A stretch of 59,995 nucleotides of DNA. It comes from Desulfarculus sp. GTDB lineage: Bacteria; Desulfobacterota; Desulfarculia; Desulfarculales; Desulfarculaceae. Under the pieces are notes generated by a model, which was given only the letters and a program-made list of their open reading frames with translations, was not told where the DNA came from and ran no database searches. The stretch is from assembly GCA_016218705.1 (NCBI GenBank), contig JACRDC010000078.1:1-59995 (forward strand). Reading direction: 5' to 3'. Made by a program: the position numbers and the translations under genes. Positions 26,034 to 36,102 of the stretch are shown piece after piece; positions within the stretch are counted from its first letter, which is position 1; every line of letters begins with the position of its first letter.

Positions 26034-28027
26034 CAGGCGCCTCCCTCGGCCGGTTGCAGGTCCACCCTGAGTTCCTGCCGGGGCTCCAGGATAAGCCCCG
26101 GCTCCGGGCTCTGGGTGACTACCCGGCCCCAGCCGTTTACCTGGATAAGCAGGCGCTGCTCGCGGGCCAGGCGCAACACCTCGCGTAGAGTGAGACCCCG
26201 CAGGTCGGGCATCTTGCCCTGGGCCAGGGCCGGGGCCGGGTCCACGGGCCGGCGCTGGGCGCGGGCGGGCTGGGTCCTGGCCGGGGGCTGGGGCATGGCC
26301 GCGCGCACCATTTGCGCGCCCTGGCTGGGGGGCTGGGTGCCCAGGGTGTCCAGGGCCGCCCGGGCTATGGAGGACCAGGCCGGGCCGGCCACCACGCCGC
26401 CGTAGTGCTGGCCCTTGGGAGTATCCACCACCACCAGCACCACGGCCTTGGGGTTGTCGGCGGGCAAAAAGCCGGCGAAGATGGCCATGTAGTCGCTCTG
26501 GGAGTAACCGCCGCTGGGGTCCAGCTTCTGGGCGGTGCCGGTCTTGCCGGCCACGGGGAAGGGGTCCACCCGGGCCTGGGTGCCGGTGCCGCCGGGCTGG
26601 GTCACCTCCAGGAGCATGGCCGTGAGCTGGCCGGCCTCGCGCTCGCCCATGGCCCGGCCCACCACCTGGGGCTGGTTCTCCCTGACCAGGTGGCCCGACT
26701 GGTCCACCACGGCCTTGACCAGGTAGGGGCGCATAAGCACGCCGCCGTTGGCCACCGCCGCCACGGCCTGGGCCAGTTGCAGGCCGGTGACGGCCACGCC
26801 CTGGCCGAAGCAGATGTTGGCCAGGTCCACCGGCCGCCAGGAGCGGTAAGGGCGCAGGATGCCGCGCGACTCGCCGGGCAGGTCCACCTCGCTGGGCCGG
26901 CCGAAGCCGAAGTTCTTGAAGGTGTTGTAGAGTTCCTCGGCGCCCACGCCCATGCCCACCTTGGCCGCGCCGATGTTGGAGCTGAACTTGATGATCTCGC
27001 TCAAGGAGAGCATGCCGTACTCGTGGGTGTCGTGGATGACCCGCCCGCCGATGCCCCACTCGCCGTTCTCGCAGAAATACTGGCTGTGGGGCGCGGCCTT
27101 CCTGGTGTTCAGGGCCGCGGCGGCCACGAACATCTTGAAGGTGGAGCCGGGCTCGAAGGTGTCGGTGATGACCCGGTTGCGGTAGCTCTCCTTGGGGAAG
27201 CGGCCGAAGACGTTGGGGTTGAAGGCCGGCAGCGAGGCCAGGGCCAGCACCTCTCCGGTCTGGGGCACCATGACCACGGCCTGGCCGCCGATGGCCCGGT
27301 ACTTGGCCACCGTGGCGGCCAGTATCTTCTCCACCTGGTATTGCAGGCGCTTGTCAACGGTGAGGATGACGTGGTGCCCCTCGGGCAGGGTGGTGAAGGC
27401 CGCCGGGGTGAGGTAGATGGTGCGCCCCAGAGCGTCGCGCAGGCTGGTGACCTTGGAGACCTGGCCGCGCAGGACCGTGTCGTACTGGGCCTCCACGCCC
27501 TCCAGGCCCTTGGCGTCCATGCCGGCGAAGCCAAGCACGTGGCAGGCCAGATTGCTGTAGGGATAGAAGCGGCGGGGCTCGTTGATCAGCCCGACACCGG
27601 CCAGTTCCAGGGAGCGCACCGCCTCGGCGCGGTCGGGGTTGATGCGCCGGGCCACCCACACGAAGCCCCGCTCCTCCTTTAGGCGCTTGACCACCTGTTC
27701 CTCGGGCATGGCCAGGGCCTGGGAGAGCATCTGGCCGGTCTGCTTGGGGGTGGTTATGCCCAGGGGCCGGGCGTAGACGCTCTCGGTGTCCAGGCTGACC
27801 GCCAGCTCCTCCTGGTTGCGGTCGAAGATGATGCCCCGGCGGGGGGTCAGCTCCACCTGGCGCATGAATTCGCGCTGGGCGCGAGCCAAGAGGTGCTCGC
27901 GCTGGATGACCTGCAAATCCACCGCCCGGCCCACCAGGAGCAGAAAGCCCGCGGTGAAGCCCAGGCCCAGGATGACCAGGCGCAGGCGCAGCCAGTGGCG
28001 GCTGTTCTTGCTGACGCCGGTGGTCAC
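26033..28027 (-). CDS. ftsI: Septal transpeptidase FtsI (class B PBP) with C-terminal PASTA domain
   Basis: This 664-residue class B penicillin-binding protein has one N-terminal transmembrane helix (about 14-34), a pedestal domain (RRGIIFDRNQEELA), and the transpeptidase motifs S295-T-F-K298, S349-S-N351 and K495-T-G. A PASTA domain (MPDLRGLTLREVLRLA to the end, about 605-664) follows a Pro/Gln/Ala linker; PASTA on FtsI is usual in Firmicutes and deltaproteobacterial Spo-like PBPs but absent in E. coli. GTG 28027 is chosen because it forms a GTGA overlap with the ftsL stop. Confidence 0.94.
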   Translation of the reverse strand: MTTGVSKNSRHWLRLRLVILGLGFTAGFLLLVGRAVDLQVIQREHLLARAQREFMRQVELTPRRGIIFDRNQEELAVSLDTESVYARPLGITTPKQTGQMLSQALAMPEEQVVKRLKEERGFVWVARRINPDRAEAVRSLELAGVGLINEPRRFYPYSNLACHVLGFAGMDAKGLEGVEAQYDTVLRGQVSKVTSLRDALGRTIYLTPAAFTTLPEGHHVILTVDKRLQYQVEKILAATVAKYRAIGGQAVVMVPQTGEVLALASLPAFNPNVFGRFPKESYRNRVITDTFEPGSTFKMFVAAAALNTRKAAPHSQYFCENGEWGIGGRVIHDTHEYGMLSLSEIIKFSSNIGAAKVGMGVGAEELYNTFKNFGFGRPSEVDLPGESRGILRPYRSWRPVDLANICFGQGVAVTGLQLAQAVAAVANGGVLMRPYLVKAVVDQSGHLVRENQPQVVGRAMGEREAGQLTAMLLEVTQPGGTGTQARVDPFPVAGKTGTAQKLDPSGGYSQSDYMAIFAGFLPADNPKAVVLVVVDTPKGQHYGGVVAGPAWSSIARAALDTLGTQPPSQGAQMVRAAMPQPPARTQPARAQRRPVDPAPALAQGKMPDLRGLTLREVLRLAREQRLLIQVNGWGRVVTQSPEPGLILEPRQELRVDLQPAEGGA

Positions 28028-28341
28028 TTGAGCCCCCGGGTCTGCTCGGGCTTGGGCATGAAGAGGCCCCGGCGGGTGGCTTCCTGCTCCAGGCGCCCCG
28101 GCGAGCGCAGGGTGTTCAGCTCCACCCTTAGGCGCCGGCCGTTCTCCAAAAGCTCGCGCTGGGTTTCCAGGCCGCGGCTCAGCTCGTAGGAGAGGCCCTG
28201 GGCCTGGATGGTGGTGTAGGCGAAGACCAGGGCCACGCCGGTGATGAGGGCCAACAGCGGCAAGGTCCACAACAGGCCCAGCCTCTGGGTGCCCTCGTCC
28301 TCGGGCAGGCGGCGGTTGGGAGTGCGGATGCTGATGTTCAT
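28024..28341 (-). CDS. ftsL: Cell division protein FtsL
   Basis: A 105-residue bitopic protein with one transmembrane helix (about 22-44, LGLLWTLPLLALITGVALVF) and a periplasmic coiled coil (LSRGLETQRELLENGRRLRV). Its place between rsmH and ftsI and its topology identify it, although FtsL sequences are poorly conserved. It overlaps rsmH by 4 nt (ATGA) and ftsI by 4 nt. Confidence 0.85.
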   Translation of the reverse strand: MNISIRTPNRRLPEDEGTQRLGLLWTLPLLALITGVALVFAYTTIQAQGLSYELSRGLETQRELLENGRRLRVELNTLRSPGRLEQEATRRGLFMPKPEQTRGLK

Positions 28342-29285
28342 GCCGCCGCCTCCGTGCGCATGGCCGCCCGCAGACGGGCGGAGCGGGCGCGCGGGTTGTC
28401 GGCCACCTCCTGAGGACTGGGGCGCAGGGCCTTACGGTACAGGGGCGTGAACAAGGGCAGGCGTCCGCATTGGCAGCGGGGCAGGCGGGGCGGGCAGGTG
28501 CAGGGGTGGGCATAGGAGGCCAGGGCCTTCTTGACCCGCCGGTCCTCCAGGGAGTGGTAGCTGATGACGGCCAGGCGGCCGCCGGGGTTCAATAGGGAGG
28601 GGGCGGCGGCCAGGAAGCGCTCCAATTGGCCCAGCTCGTCGTTGAGGTACAGACGCAGGGCCTGGAAGGTCTGGGTGGCGGGGTGTATCTGCCGGCGGCG
28701 GCGCTCGGCGGCGGGCAGGGCCTCTTCCACCAGGCGGGCCAGTTGGCCGGTACTGGCGATGGAGGCGGCCTGGCGGGCCTTGACCAGGGCGCGGGCGATG
28801 CGCCTGGCAAAGGGCTCCTCGCCCAGGCGGGCCAGGATGCCGGCCATATCTTTTTCGTCCAGGCGCGCCAAAAGCTCGGCCGCCGTCTCGCCCTCGGGCG
28901 CCATGCGCATGTCCAGGGGGGCGTCGTGGCGGAAGGCGAAGCCGCGCGCCGCCTGGTCCAACTGCATGGAGCTGACTCCCAGGTCCAGCAAAAGGCCGTC
29001 AACGCCCGTCAGGCCCAGTTGGGCCAGGACCTGGGGCAGGCGGTCGAAGGTGGAGCGGATCGGGCGCACGCGCTCTCCAAAGGGGCTTAAGCTCTCCCGG
29101 GCCAGGGCCAGGGCCTGGGGGTCGCGGTCCAGGCCCACCAAACAACCATCGGGCGCGGAGGCCTCCAGGATGGCGGCGGCGTGACCGCCGGCGCCCAGGG
29201 TGCCGTCCACGTAGACGCCGCCAGCCCGGGGCGCCAGGGCCCCGAGCACCTCGGCCAGCATCACCGGCCGATGGTAGGCGGTCAT
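28338..29285 (-). CDS. rsmH: 16S rRNA (cytosine-1402-N4)-methyltransferase RsmH (MraW)
   Basis: The 315-residue SAM-dependent methyltransferase modifies C1402 in the ribosomal decoding centre. HRPVMLAEVL at the start, GTLGAGGHA as the SAM loop (about 29-37), LLDLGVSSMQLD, and the C-terminal SYHSLEDRRVK are family signatures. It follows mraZ by 3 nt. Confidence 0.96.
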   Translation of the reverse strand: MTAYHRPVMLAEVLGALAPRAGGVYVDGTLGAGGHAAAILEASAPDGCLVGLDRDPQALALARESLSPFGERVRPIRSTFDRLPQVLAQLGLTGVDGLLLDLGVSSMQLDQAARGFAFRHDAPLDMRMAPEGETAAELLARLDEKDMAGILARLGEEPFARRIARALVKARQAASIASTGQLARLVEEALPAAERRRRQIHPATQTFQALRLYLNDELGQLERFLAAAPSLLNPGGRLAVISYHSLEDRRVKKALASYAHPCTCPPRLPRCQCGRLPLFTPLYRKALRPSPQEVADNPRARSARLRAAMRTEAAA

Positions 29286-29288
29286 GGC

Positions 29289-29729
29289 CTAGATGCCCAG
29301 GTCGGCCATGAAGGAGCTCAGGTCGCCGAAGTTGGCGCTGATCTGCTCCCGTTCCGCGTACCAGCGGTCCTTGTCCCAGATTTCGAAGTTATGCTGCATC
29401 CCCACCAGGTAAACTTGGCCGTCCAGGCCGGCCAGCTCCCGCAGGGGCTGAGGAATGAGCACGCGCCCTTGCTTGTCGCAGAGGCTCTCGGTAGCCCCGC
29501 TGATGAAGTAGCGCCTAAAGGCCAGGACCTTGGGGTCCACCCGCGACAGGCGGCTGACCTTGTCGGCGACGGCGCGCCACTCGTTGTAGGGATAAGCCAC
29601 CAGGCAGCGCTCGGAGGTGGTCAGGACCAGCCTCTCGTCGCCCTCGTCGCGCAGGACATCGCGGAAGCGGGCCGGTATGGCCAGCCTCCCCTTGGCGTCC
29701 AATGCGTGAATTGACCACCCGGTGAACAC
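29289..29729 (-). CDS. mraZ: Transcriptional regulator MraZ
   Basis: The 146-residue protein holds two SpoVT/AbrB-like repeats: FTGWSIHALDAKGRLAIPARFR (N-terminal, given as LDAKGRLAIPARFR) and ESLCDKQGRVLIPQPLR. MraZ binds tandem GTGGG repeats at its own promoter to repress the dcw cluster; four such repeats lie just upstream here. GTG 29729 is chosen because GGAGGG sits about 7 nt before it and MraZ proteins begin MFxG; a TTG start at 29747 is also open. Confidence 0.93.
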   Translation of the reverse strand: MFTGWSIHALDAKGRLAIPARFRDVLRDEGDERLVLTTSERCLVAYPYNEWRAVADKVSRLSRVDPKVLAFRRYFISGATESLCDKQGRVLIPQPLRELAGLDGQVYLVGMQHNFEIWDKDRWYAEREQISANFGDLSSFMADLGI

Positions 29730-29754
29730 CTGGCCCCCTCCGGCCAAGAGTTAC

Positions 29755-29789
29755 CCCACAATTCCCCACTTATTACCACCGAGACCCAC
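29755..29789 (-). promoter_or_regulatory. MraZ operator: four direct repeats at 10-bp spacing
   Basis: On the minus strand the pentamers GTGGG, GTGGT, GTGGG and GTGGG recur with exact 10-bp periodicity (plus-strand positions 29785-29789, 29775-29779, 29765-29769, 29755-29759). This matches the TGGG-N(5-7) repeats bound by MraZ in other bacteria. They begin at the -10 hexamer and cover the start site, so bound MraZ would block initiation. Confidence 0.85.
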
Positions 29790-29816
29790 TATAGGGGGGA
29801 TGAGGGGGGCTGTCAA
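29788..29816 (-). promoter_or_regulatory. Main dcw promoter (TTGACA-17-TATAGT)
   Basis: Reading the minus strand, TTGACA (29816-29811) and TATAGT (29793-29788) are 17 bp apart, nearly perfect sigma-70 elements. The start site is expected near 29781, inside the MraZ boxes, about 50 nt before mraZ. Confidence 0.85.
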
Positions 29817-30256
29817 CCATAATTGCCACATAATCCGTAGCTTCCTCGCGGAGGCCGCCGGGCCGGGGCCGGTAGAGCTCCCGGCCGGCCCGCCAGGGAC
29901 CTGGCAGAACAACATGCTGTGATAGCTACTAAAATGTTGCCAGGCCCGTCCACGCCGCCCGGCTGGCGGCCCTGCTGGGAAGGGCAGCGGGCCGGGGCCT
30001 CCGCCCTCCCTGGTGGTAAAAAGTGGGGACCATCCGGCGGCCTCCCCGGCCCACCCCCTGGGCACGGGACTGCAATTTATTGCAACTACAGGCTTAACTT
30101 GTACTAAGCGTCCGTGGTAGTCTTGTGCTGTGACAACACTCCGCGCCGGCATGGCCAGGCCGAGGTTGGGCTGGGGGGGGGTCTGCCCGCGGCCCGTGGC
30201 CGCGGGCCCCAGGCGGCGGTGTGTGCCCGTAGACCAGGGAAGGAAAGCGGTTGCGT
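29817..30256. other. Divergent intergenic region between dcw and che operons
   Basis: These 440 bp contain no gene that I recognise. A perfect 9-bp hairpin, CCCGCGGCC/GGCCGCGGG (30186-30206), lies 51 nt before cheA. A moderately AT-rich patch at 30066-30110 (TTGCAA, then TACTAA 16 nt later) could be a weak promoter for the che operon, but is not convincing. Confidence 0.35.
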
Positions 30257-32566
30257 ATGGACGATCAGGCACTGATTCTGGGTTCGCTCCTGGACAACCT
30301 GGCCGCCGAGGTCATGGTGCTGGAGGCCGGCGACCTGATGACCTACGGCGAGGTGCTCTCGCGCCTGGAGCAACTGCTCATCGTGGCCGAGGGCGCCGCC
30401 CACCCCGACCTGCTGGCCCTGACCGTGGGGCTCAAGTCGCTGATGGAGGGCATGATCCTGGGGCAGGTGCCGGACCAGGCCCAGGGCGTGGAATCCCTGA
30501 CCCAGGGCGTGGCCCTGGGCCAGGCCGTGTTGCGCGGCGAGGCCCAACCGGGGCAGACCGCCCAGTTCCTGGCGGCTCGCGGCCTGGCCCCCGAGGGCGA
30601 GGCGGCGGCCGAGCCCCCGCCGGACGAGGTCCCGCCCCCGCCTGGCGAGGCCCCGGCCCCGCCGCCCGCCGCCGAACAGGCGCCGCCCGAGGCACCGGCG
30701 CCATCGCCGGCGTCCGAAACCGCCGCCCCGCCGCCCGAGGCCGCCGAGGAGTACATGCCCGAGGAGGACGAGGAGCTCCTCACGGGCTTTGTCAACGAGG
30801 CCCTGGAGCACCTGCAGTCAATCGAGGTCAACGCCCTCTTGCTGGAGGACACCCCCGAGGACCAGGACGTCATCGGCGCCGTGTTCCGCCCCTTCCACAC
30901 CATCAAGGGCGTGAGCGGCTTCCTCAACCTGACCGATATCAACCACCTGGCCCACGCGCTGGAAAACATGCTGGACCAGGCCCGGGCTGGAAACCTGCTC
31001 CTGGACAGCGAGTCCATTGACGTGGTCCTGGCCGGGGTGGACGTGCTCAAGCAGATGATCCTGGAGTCCCAGGACGCCTTCCAGGCCAAGCGCATGCGCC
31101 GGGCCTTCGACACCTCGGCCCTGAAGGCGCGCATAGAGGCGGTGCTCTCCGGCGGCCGGGAGGCCGAGGCCGACAAGGAGCCCGCCGCCCCGCCGCCCCG
31201 CCTGGGCGAGGTGCTGGTGGAGCGGGGGCTGGTGCCCCAGCAGGCCGTGGAGGAGGCCCTGGAGGAACAGCGCCAGCATCCCGACAAGAGCCTGGGCACC
31301 ATCCTGGTGAGCAAGGGCGCGGCCGAGCCCTCGGAGGTGGCCGAGGGGCTCAAGGTGCAGCGGGCCATGACCCAGGCCGCCACCCGCCAGGTGCAGGCCC
31401 AGGAAGTGAAGATTGACACCACCAAGCTGGACAACCTCCTGGACATGGTGGGCGAGCTGGTCATCGCCCAGAGCATGGTGGCGGCCAACCCCAAGGTGCA
31501 GGGCCTGGCCGACCGCAAGCTCTCCGCCGACCTGGCCCAGCTCTCGCGCATCACCACCGATCTGCAAAAGACCACCATGGCCATGCGCATGGTGCCCATC
31601 AAGCAGACCTTCCAGAAGATGGTGCGCGTGGTGCGCGACACCGCCAAGAAACAGGGCAAGCAGATTCGCCTGCTCCTGGAGGGCGAGGGCACCGAGATTG
31701 ACCGCAACATGGTGGAAAAGTTCTACGACCCGCTGGTGCACATGGTGCGCAACTCGGTGGACCACGGCATAGAGTCCACCGCCGAGCGCCAGGCCACGGG
31801 CAAGCCCGAGGAGGGCACCGTCACCCTGGCCGCCTACCACAAGGGCGGGGCGGTGTGCATCGAGATACGCGACGACGGCAAGGGGCTCAACCGCGACAAG
31901 ATACTGGCAAAGGCCCTGGAGCGCGGCCTGGTGGAAAGCGCCGAGGGCATGGGCGACGAGGAGGTCTACCACCTCATCTTCAAGCCCGGCTTCTCCACCG
32001 CCGAGGTGGTCACCGACATCTCGGGGCGCGGCGTGGGCATGGACATCGTGCAGAAAACCATGGAGGAACTCAGGGGCAAGGTGGAGATCAAGTCTCTCCT
32101 GGGCCAGGGCACCACCTTCACCATCGGCCTGCCGCTGACGCTAGCCATCATAGACGGCATGGTGGTGGAAGTGGCTGGCGAGCGCTATATTTTACCCACG
32201 GTGGCCGTGGTGGAGTCCCTGCGCCCCCGGCGCGAGGAATACAGCACCGTGCAAGGGCGCGGCGAGATGATAATGATACGTGGCACCCTGTTGCCCCTGG
32301 TGCGCCTGATGGACGTGGTGGGCATCGAGGGCCAACACCGCGAGCCCTGGGAGACCCTGGTGGTGGTGGTGGAGCATCACGGCATGCGCCGCTGCCTGTT
32401 GGTGGATAAACTCATCGGCCGCCAAGAGGTGGTCATAAAGTCCCTGGGCGAAAGCCTCAAGGGCGTGCGGGTGGTGGCCGGCGGGGCCATCATGGGCGAC
32501 GGCAAAGTGGGGCTGATCCTGGACGTGGAGGGCGTGTTCAAGGCCCACGAGGCCCGCCGTGGCTAG
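30257..32566 (+). CDS. cheA: Chemotaxis histidine kinase CheA
   Basis: A 769-residue kinase. Order of parts: an N-terminal helical domain (1-105) of unknown type, a Pro/Ala/Glu linker (112-165), an HPt domain with phosphorylated H214 (FRPFHTIKGVSGF), a segment at about 313-370 (RLGEVLVERGLVPQQAVEEA) that resembles the N-terminal domain of PilB/GspE ATPases, then dimerisation, HATPase (LVHMVRNSVDHGIES, DDGKGL, GRGVGMDIV) and CheW-like domains. ATG 30257 is preferred; TTG 30251 is also possible behind AGGAAAG. It phosphorylates the CheY and CheB encoded downstream. Confidence 0.93.
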   Translation: MDDQALILGSLLDNLAAEVMVLEAGDLMTYGEVLSRLEQLLIVAEGAAHPDLLALTVGLKSLMEGMILGQVPDQAQGVESLTQGVALGQAVLRGEAQPGQTAQFLAARGLAPEGEAAAEPPPDEVPPPPGEAPAPPPAAEQAPPEAPAPSPASETAAPPPEAAEEYMPEEDEELLTGFVNEALEHLQSIEVNALLLEDTPEDQDVIGAVFRPFHTIKGVSGFLNLTDINHLAHALENMLDQARAGNLLLDSESIDVVLAGVDVLKQMILESQDAFQAKRMRRAFDTSALKARIEAVLSGGREAEADKEPAAPPPRLGEVLVERGLVPQQAVEEALEEQRQHPDKSLGTILVSKGAAEPSEVAEGLKVQRAMTQAATRQVQAQEVKIDTTKLDNLLDMVGELVIAQSMVAANPKVQGLADRKLSADLAQLSRITTDLQKTTMAMRMVPIKQTFQKMVRVVRDTAKKQGKQIRLLLEGEGTEIDRNMVEKFYDPLVHMVRNSVDHGIESTAERQATGKPEEGTVTLAAYHKGGAVCIEIRDDGKGLNRDKILAKALERGLVESAEGMGDEEVYHLIFKPGFSTAEVVTDISGRGVGMDIVQKTMEELRGKVEIKSLLGQGTTFTIGLPLTLAIIDGMVVEVAGERYILPTVAVVESLRPRREEYSTVQGRGEMIMIRGTLLPLVRLMDVVGIEGQHREPWETLVVVVEHHGMRRCLLVDKLIGRQEVVIKSLGESLKGVRVVAGGAIMGDGKVGLILDVEGVFKAHEARRG

Positions 32567-32582
32567 CCCTGGGGAGGGGATA

Positions 32583-33098
32583 ATGACAAGCGAAGGCATG
32601 GCGGCGGACCAATCCACGGCCCAGGGGCGCTCCTCTCTGATGGCCCTGGCCGGCAAGTACCTCACCTTCCAACTGGGGGGCGAGGAATACGGCCTGGAGA
32701 TACTCAAGGTCCGCGAGATCATCGGCATGCTGGACGTGACCTATGTCCCCCAGACCGCGCCCTTCGTGCGCGGGGTCATCAACCTGCGGGGCAAGGTCAT
32801 CCCGGTGATTGATCTACGGCGCAAATTTGGCCTGGAGCACCGCGACGACGACGAGCGCACCTGCACCATCGTGGTGGAGGTGCAAAGCGGCAGTGGCCAA
32901 CGCCTGTTGACGGGCATCGTGGTGGACCAGGTGCGCGAGGTGGTGAACGTGCGCGGCGAGGACATCGAGCCCACGCCCTCCTTCGGCAGCTACATGGACA
33001 CCGCCTACATCCTGGGCATGGCCAAGGTGGACAGCGGTGTCAAGATCCTCCTGGACATTGACCAAGTGGTGGGAGATAGCCAACTGGTGCTGGCCTGA
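32583..33098 (+). CDS. cheW: Chemotaxis coupling protein CheW (first copy)
   Basis: The 171-residue adaptor bridges CheA and receptors. KYLTFQLGGEEYGLEILKV, VRGVINLRGKVIPVIDLR (18 residues) and GIVVDQVREVV are standard CheW strands. ATG 32583 is chosen because GGGGAGGGG lies 4-12 nt upstream; an earlier GTG at 32559 overlaps cheA. It closely resembles the second CheW at 39656. Confidence 0.94.
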   Translation: MTSEGMAADQSTAQGRSSLMALAGKYLTFQLGGEEYGLEILKVREIIGMLDVTYVPQTAPFVRGVINLRGKVIPVIDLRRKFGLEHRDDDERTCTIVVEVQSGSGQRLLTGIVVDQVREVVNVRGEDIEPTPSFGSYMDTAYILGMAKVDSGVKILLDIDQVVGDSQLVLA

Positions 33099-33165
33099 TA
33101 CCCGCTGGCCGTCGGGCGGCTTGGCTTGACGACCATGGGGCGTTATCCCGGGGCGGAACTACAGA

Positions 33166-34074
33166 ATGTTCAGTGACACCCCACGCGGCAAACTTCCCGC
33201 CAATCCCCCCCGGGGGGGTGACGCCCCGCCGGCCCTGGGCGAGCCCATGGGCCTGCAGGTCAGCGAGAAGCAGTACCGCCAACTGGCCCAGCTCGTCTAT
33301 TCGCTCAGCGGCATCAACCTGGGCGACAGCAAAAAAGAGCTCCTGCGCGCCCGCCTGGCCAAACGCATGCGCTCCTGCAACTGTAGCGACGTGCGCCAGT
33401 ACATCGAGCGCCTGGAGGCCGACCGCTCCGGCCAGGAGCTGGTGCTGTTCCTGGACTGCATCACCACCAACAAGACCGACTTCTTCCGCGAGCCCCAGCA
33501 CTTCGATTTCCTGGTGCGCGAGGTGCTGCCCAAGCTGGACAAGCTCTGCGGCCCCAACAGCCCCCTGCGCATATGGTCGGCGGCCTGCTCCACCGGCGAG
33601 GAGCCCTACACCCTGGCCATGGTGCTCAAGGAAAATCGCCCCTTCTGGGAGCGCCGGGGGGTCTCCATCCTGGCCTCCGACCTCTCCACCAAGGTCCTGG
33701 AGCACGCCAAGAACGGCATCTACACCCAGGACCGGGTGGCCGACATGCCCCGGCAGATCATCACCACCTATTTCCAGCGCGGCACCAACCGCTGGCTGGG
33801 TCACGTGCGGGTACGCCCGGAACTCAGGTCCATGGTGCAATACCGGCGCATAAACCTCATGGACCCCTTTGACGCCGATCAGCCCTTTCACGTGATCTTC
33901 TGCCGCAACGTAATGATTTATTTCGATAAACCCACCCAGGAGCGCCTGGTGGACAAGTTCCACGACTGCCTGGTGCCCGGGGGCTATCTTTTCGTGGGCC
34001 ACTCGGAGAGCCTGACCGGCATCCGCCACCGCCTGGGCTTCGTGCGCCCGGCGGTGTACCGCCGCGAGGGCTAG
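33166..34074 (+). CDS. cheR: Chemotaxis protein methyltransferase CheR
   Basis: This 302-residue enzyme methylates receptor glutamates with SAM. The N-terminal helical domain includes LAKRMRSCNCSDVRQYIERL, the SAM-binding segment is IWSAACSTGEEPYTLAM, and FHVIFCRNVMIYFDKPTQ and GGYLFVGHSESL follow. The first 27 residues are low-complexity; an internal ATG at 33247 is a possible true start. Confidence 0.93.
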   Translation: MFSDTPRGKLPANPPRGGDAPPALGEPMGLQVSEKQYRQLAQLVYSLSGINLGDSKKELLRARLAKRMRSCNCSDVRQYIERLEADRSGQELVLFLDCITTNKTDFFREPQHFDFLVREVLPKLDKLCGPNSPLRIWSAACSTGEEPYTLAMVLKENRPFWERRGVSILASDLSTKVLEHAKNGIYTQDRVADMPRQIITTYFQRGTNRWLGHVRVRPELRSMVQYRRINLMDPFDADQPFHVIFCRNVMIYFDKPTQERLVDKFHDCLVPGGYLFVGHSESLTGIRHRLGFVRPAVYRREG

Positions 34075-34078
34075 GGAC

Positions 34079-34564
34079 TTGGGCGAGTTGATCGTGGTGG
34101 GGGTGGGCGACATGGCCCTGTGCAGCACCCACGGCGCGCAACTGGTCACCTACGGCCTGGGCTCCTGCCTGGCGGTGGCCATTCACGACGCCCAAGCCCA
34201 GGTGGGCGGCGTGCTGCACCTTATGCTGCCCGACTCGCGCCTGGACCCCCACCGGGCCACCGAAAAACCGGCCATGTTCGCCGACACGGGGCTGCCCCGC
34301 CTGTTCCGCGAATCCTACGCCCTGGGGGCGCGCAAGGGCCGCCTGCGGGTGGTGGTGGTGGGCGGCAGCAACGTCATGGACTGCCACGGCAGCTTCAACA
34401 TCGGGGCGCGCAACTACGCCGCCGTGCGCCGCATCTTCTGGCGCAACAACATCCTCATCGCCGCCGAGGACGTGGGCGGCACCGTCAACCGCACCCTGGG
34501 CCTGGAGGTGGGCAGCGGCCGGGTGTGGATCAAGACCAACAGCGCCGAGGCTAGGGAGATGTGA
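34079..34564 (+). CDS. cheD: Chemoreceptor glutamine deamidase CheD
   Basis: The 161-residue protein has the complete CheD catalytic triad: T24, C30 (YGLGSC) and H47 (GGVLHLMLP), with the same spacing as in Thermotoga CheD. CheD deamidates receptor glutamines so that CheR and CheB can act on them and can also bind CheC-type proteins (none is seen here). It starts at TTG 34079, 4 nt after cheR, and its ATGTGA end overlaps a possible upstream GTG start of cheY. Confidence 0.9.
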   Translation: MGELIVVGVGDMALCSTHGAQLVTYGLGSCLAVAIHDAQAQVGGVLHLMLPDSRLDPHRATEKPAMFADTGLPRLFRESYALGARKGRLRVVVVGGSNVMDCHGSFNIGARNYAAVRRIFWRNNILIAAEDVGGTVNRTLGLEVGSGRVWIKTNSAEAREM

Positions 34565-34599
34565 GCTTTTGCGCCAGCCAAGACTGGGTGTGGTGGCAG

Positions 34600-35019
34600 A
34601 TGGCCTTGAAGGTGTTAGTGGTTGACGATTCGGCCTCCATGCGCGCCGTGGTCAGAAAGACCCTGCGCGCGGCGGGCTTCAACGTGGAGCAGTGCCTGGA
34701 GGCCGCCGACGGCCGGCAGGCCCTGGAGCTCTTGCGGCGTCAGGCCGTGGACGTGGTCTTGAGCGACCTGCACATGCCCAACATGAGCGGCCTGGAGCTC
34801 TTGGCCACGCTCAGGCAGGAGGGCCTGGTGCCCCGCTGCTTCATCCTGGTAACCACCGAGGGGCGCAAGGACCGCCTCAGGGAGGCCCTGGCCCTGGGGG
34901 CCAGGGGTTTCGTCAAGAAGCCCTTCCACCCCGAGGGGCTGCGCAAAATATTGAGCCTATTCGTGGGCGAGCCCGACGCCGCCCTCGTGGAGCAAGACAG
35001 CGAGGGGATGGACTTCTAG
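34600..35019 (+). CDS. cheY: CheY-like response regulator
   Basis: A single receiver domain of 139 residues: acidic pair D9-D10, phospho-acceptor D56 (LSDLHMPN), switch threonine in LVTTEG and K in FVKKPF. A 17-residue acidic tail follows the domain. As the phosphorylated output of CheA it should bind the flagellar motor or another effector. ATG 34600 is used because the conserved domain starts there; GTG 34561 would add 13 residues. Confidence 0.9.
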   Translation: MALKVLVVDDSASMRAVVRKTLRAAGFNVEQCLEAADGRQALELLRRQAVDVVLSDLHMPNMSGLELLATLRQEGLVPRCFILVTTEGRKDRLREALALGARGFVKKPFHPEGLRKILSLFVGEPDAALVEQDSEGMDF

Positions 35020-36101
<1,082 letters not shown>

Positions 36102-36102
<1 letters not shown>

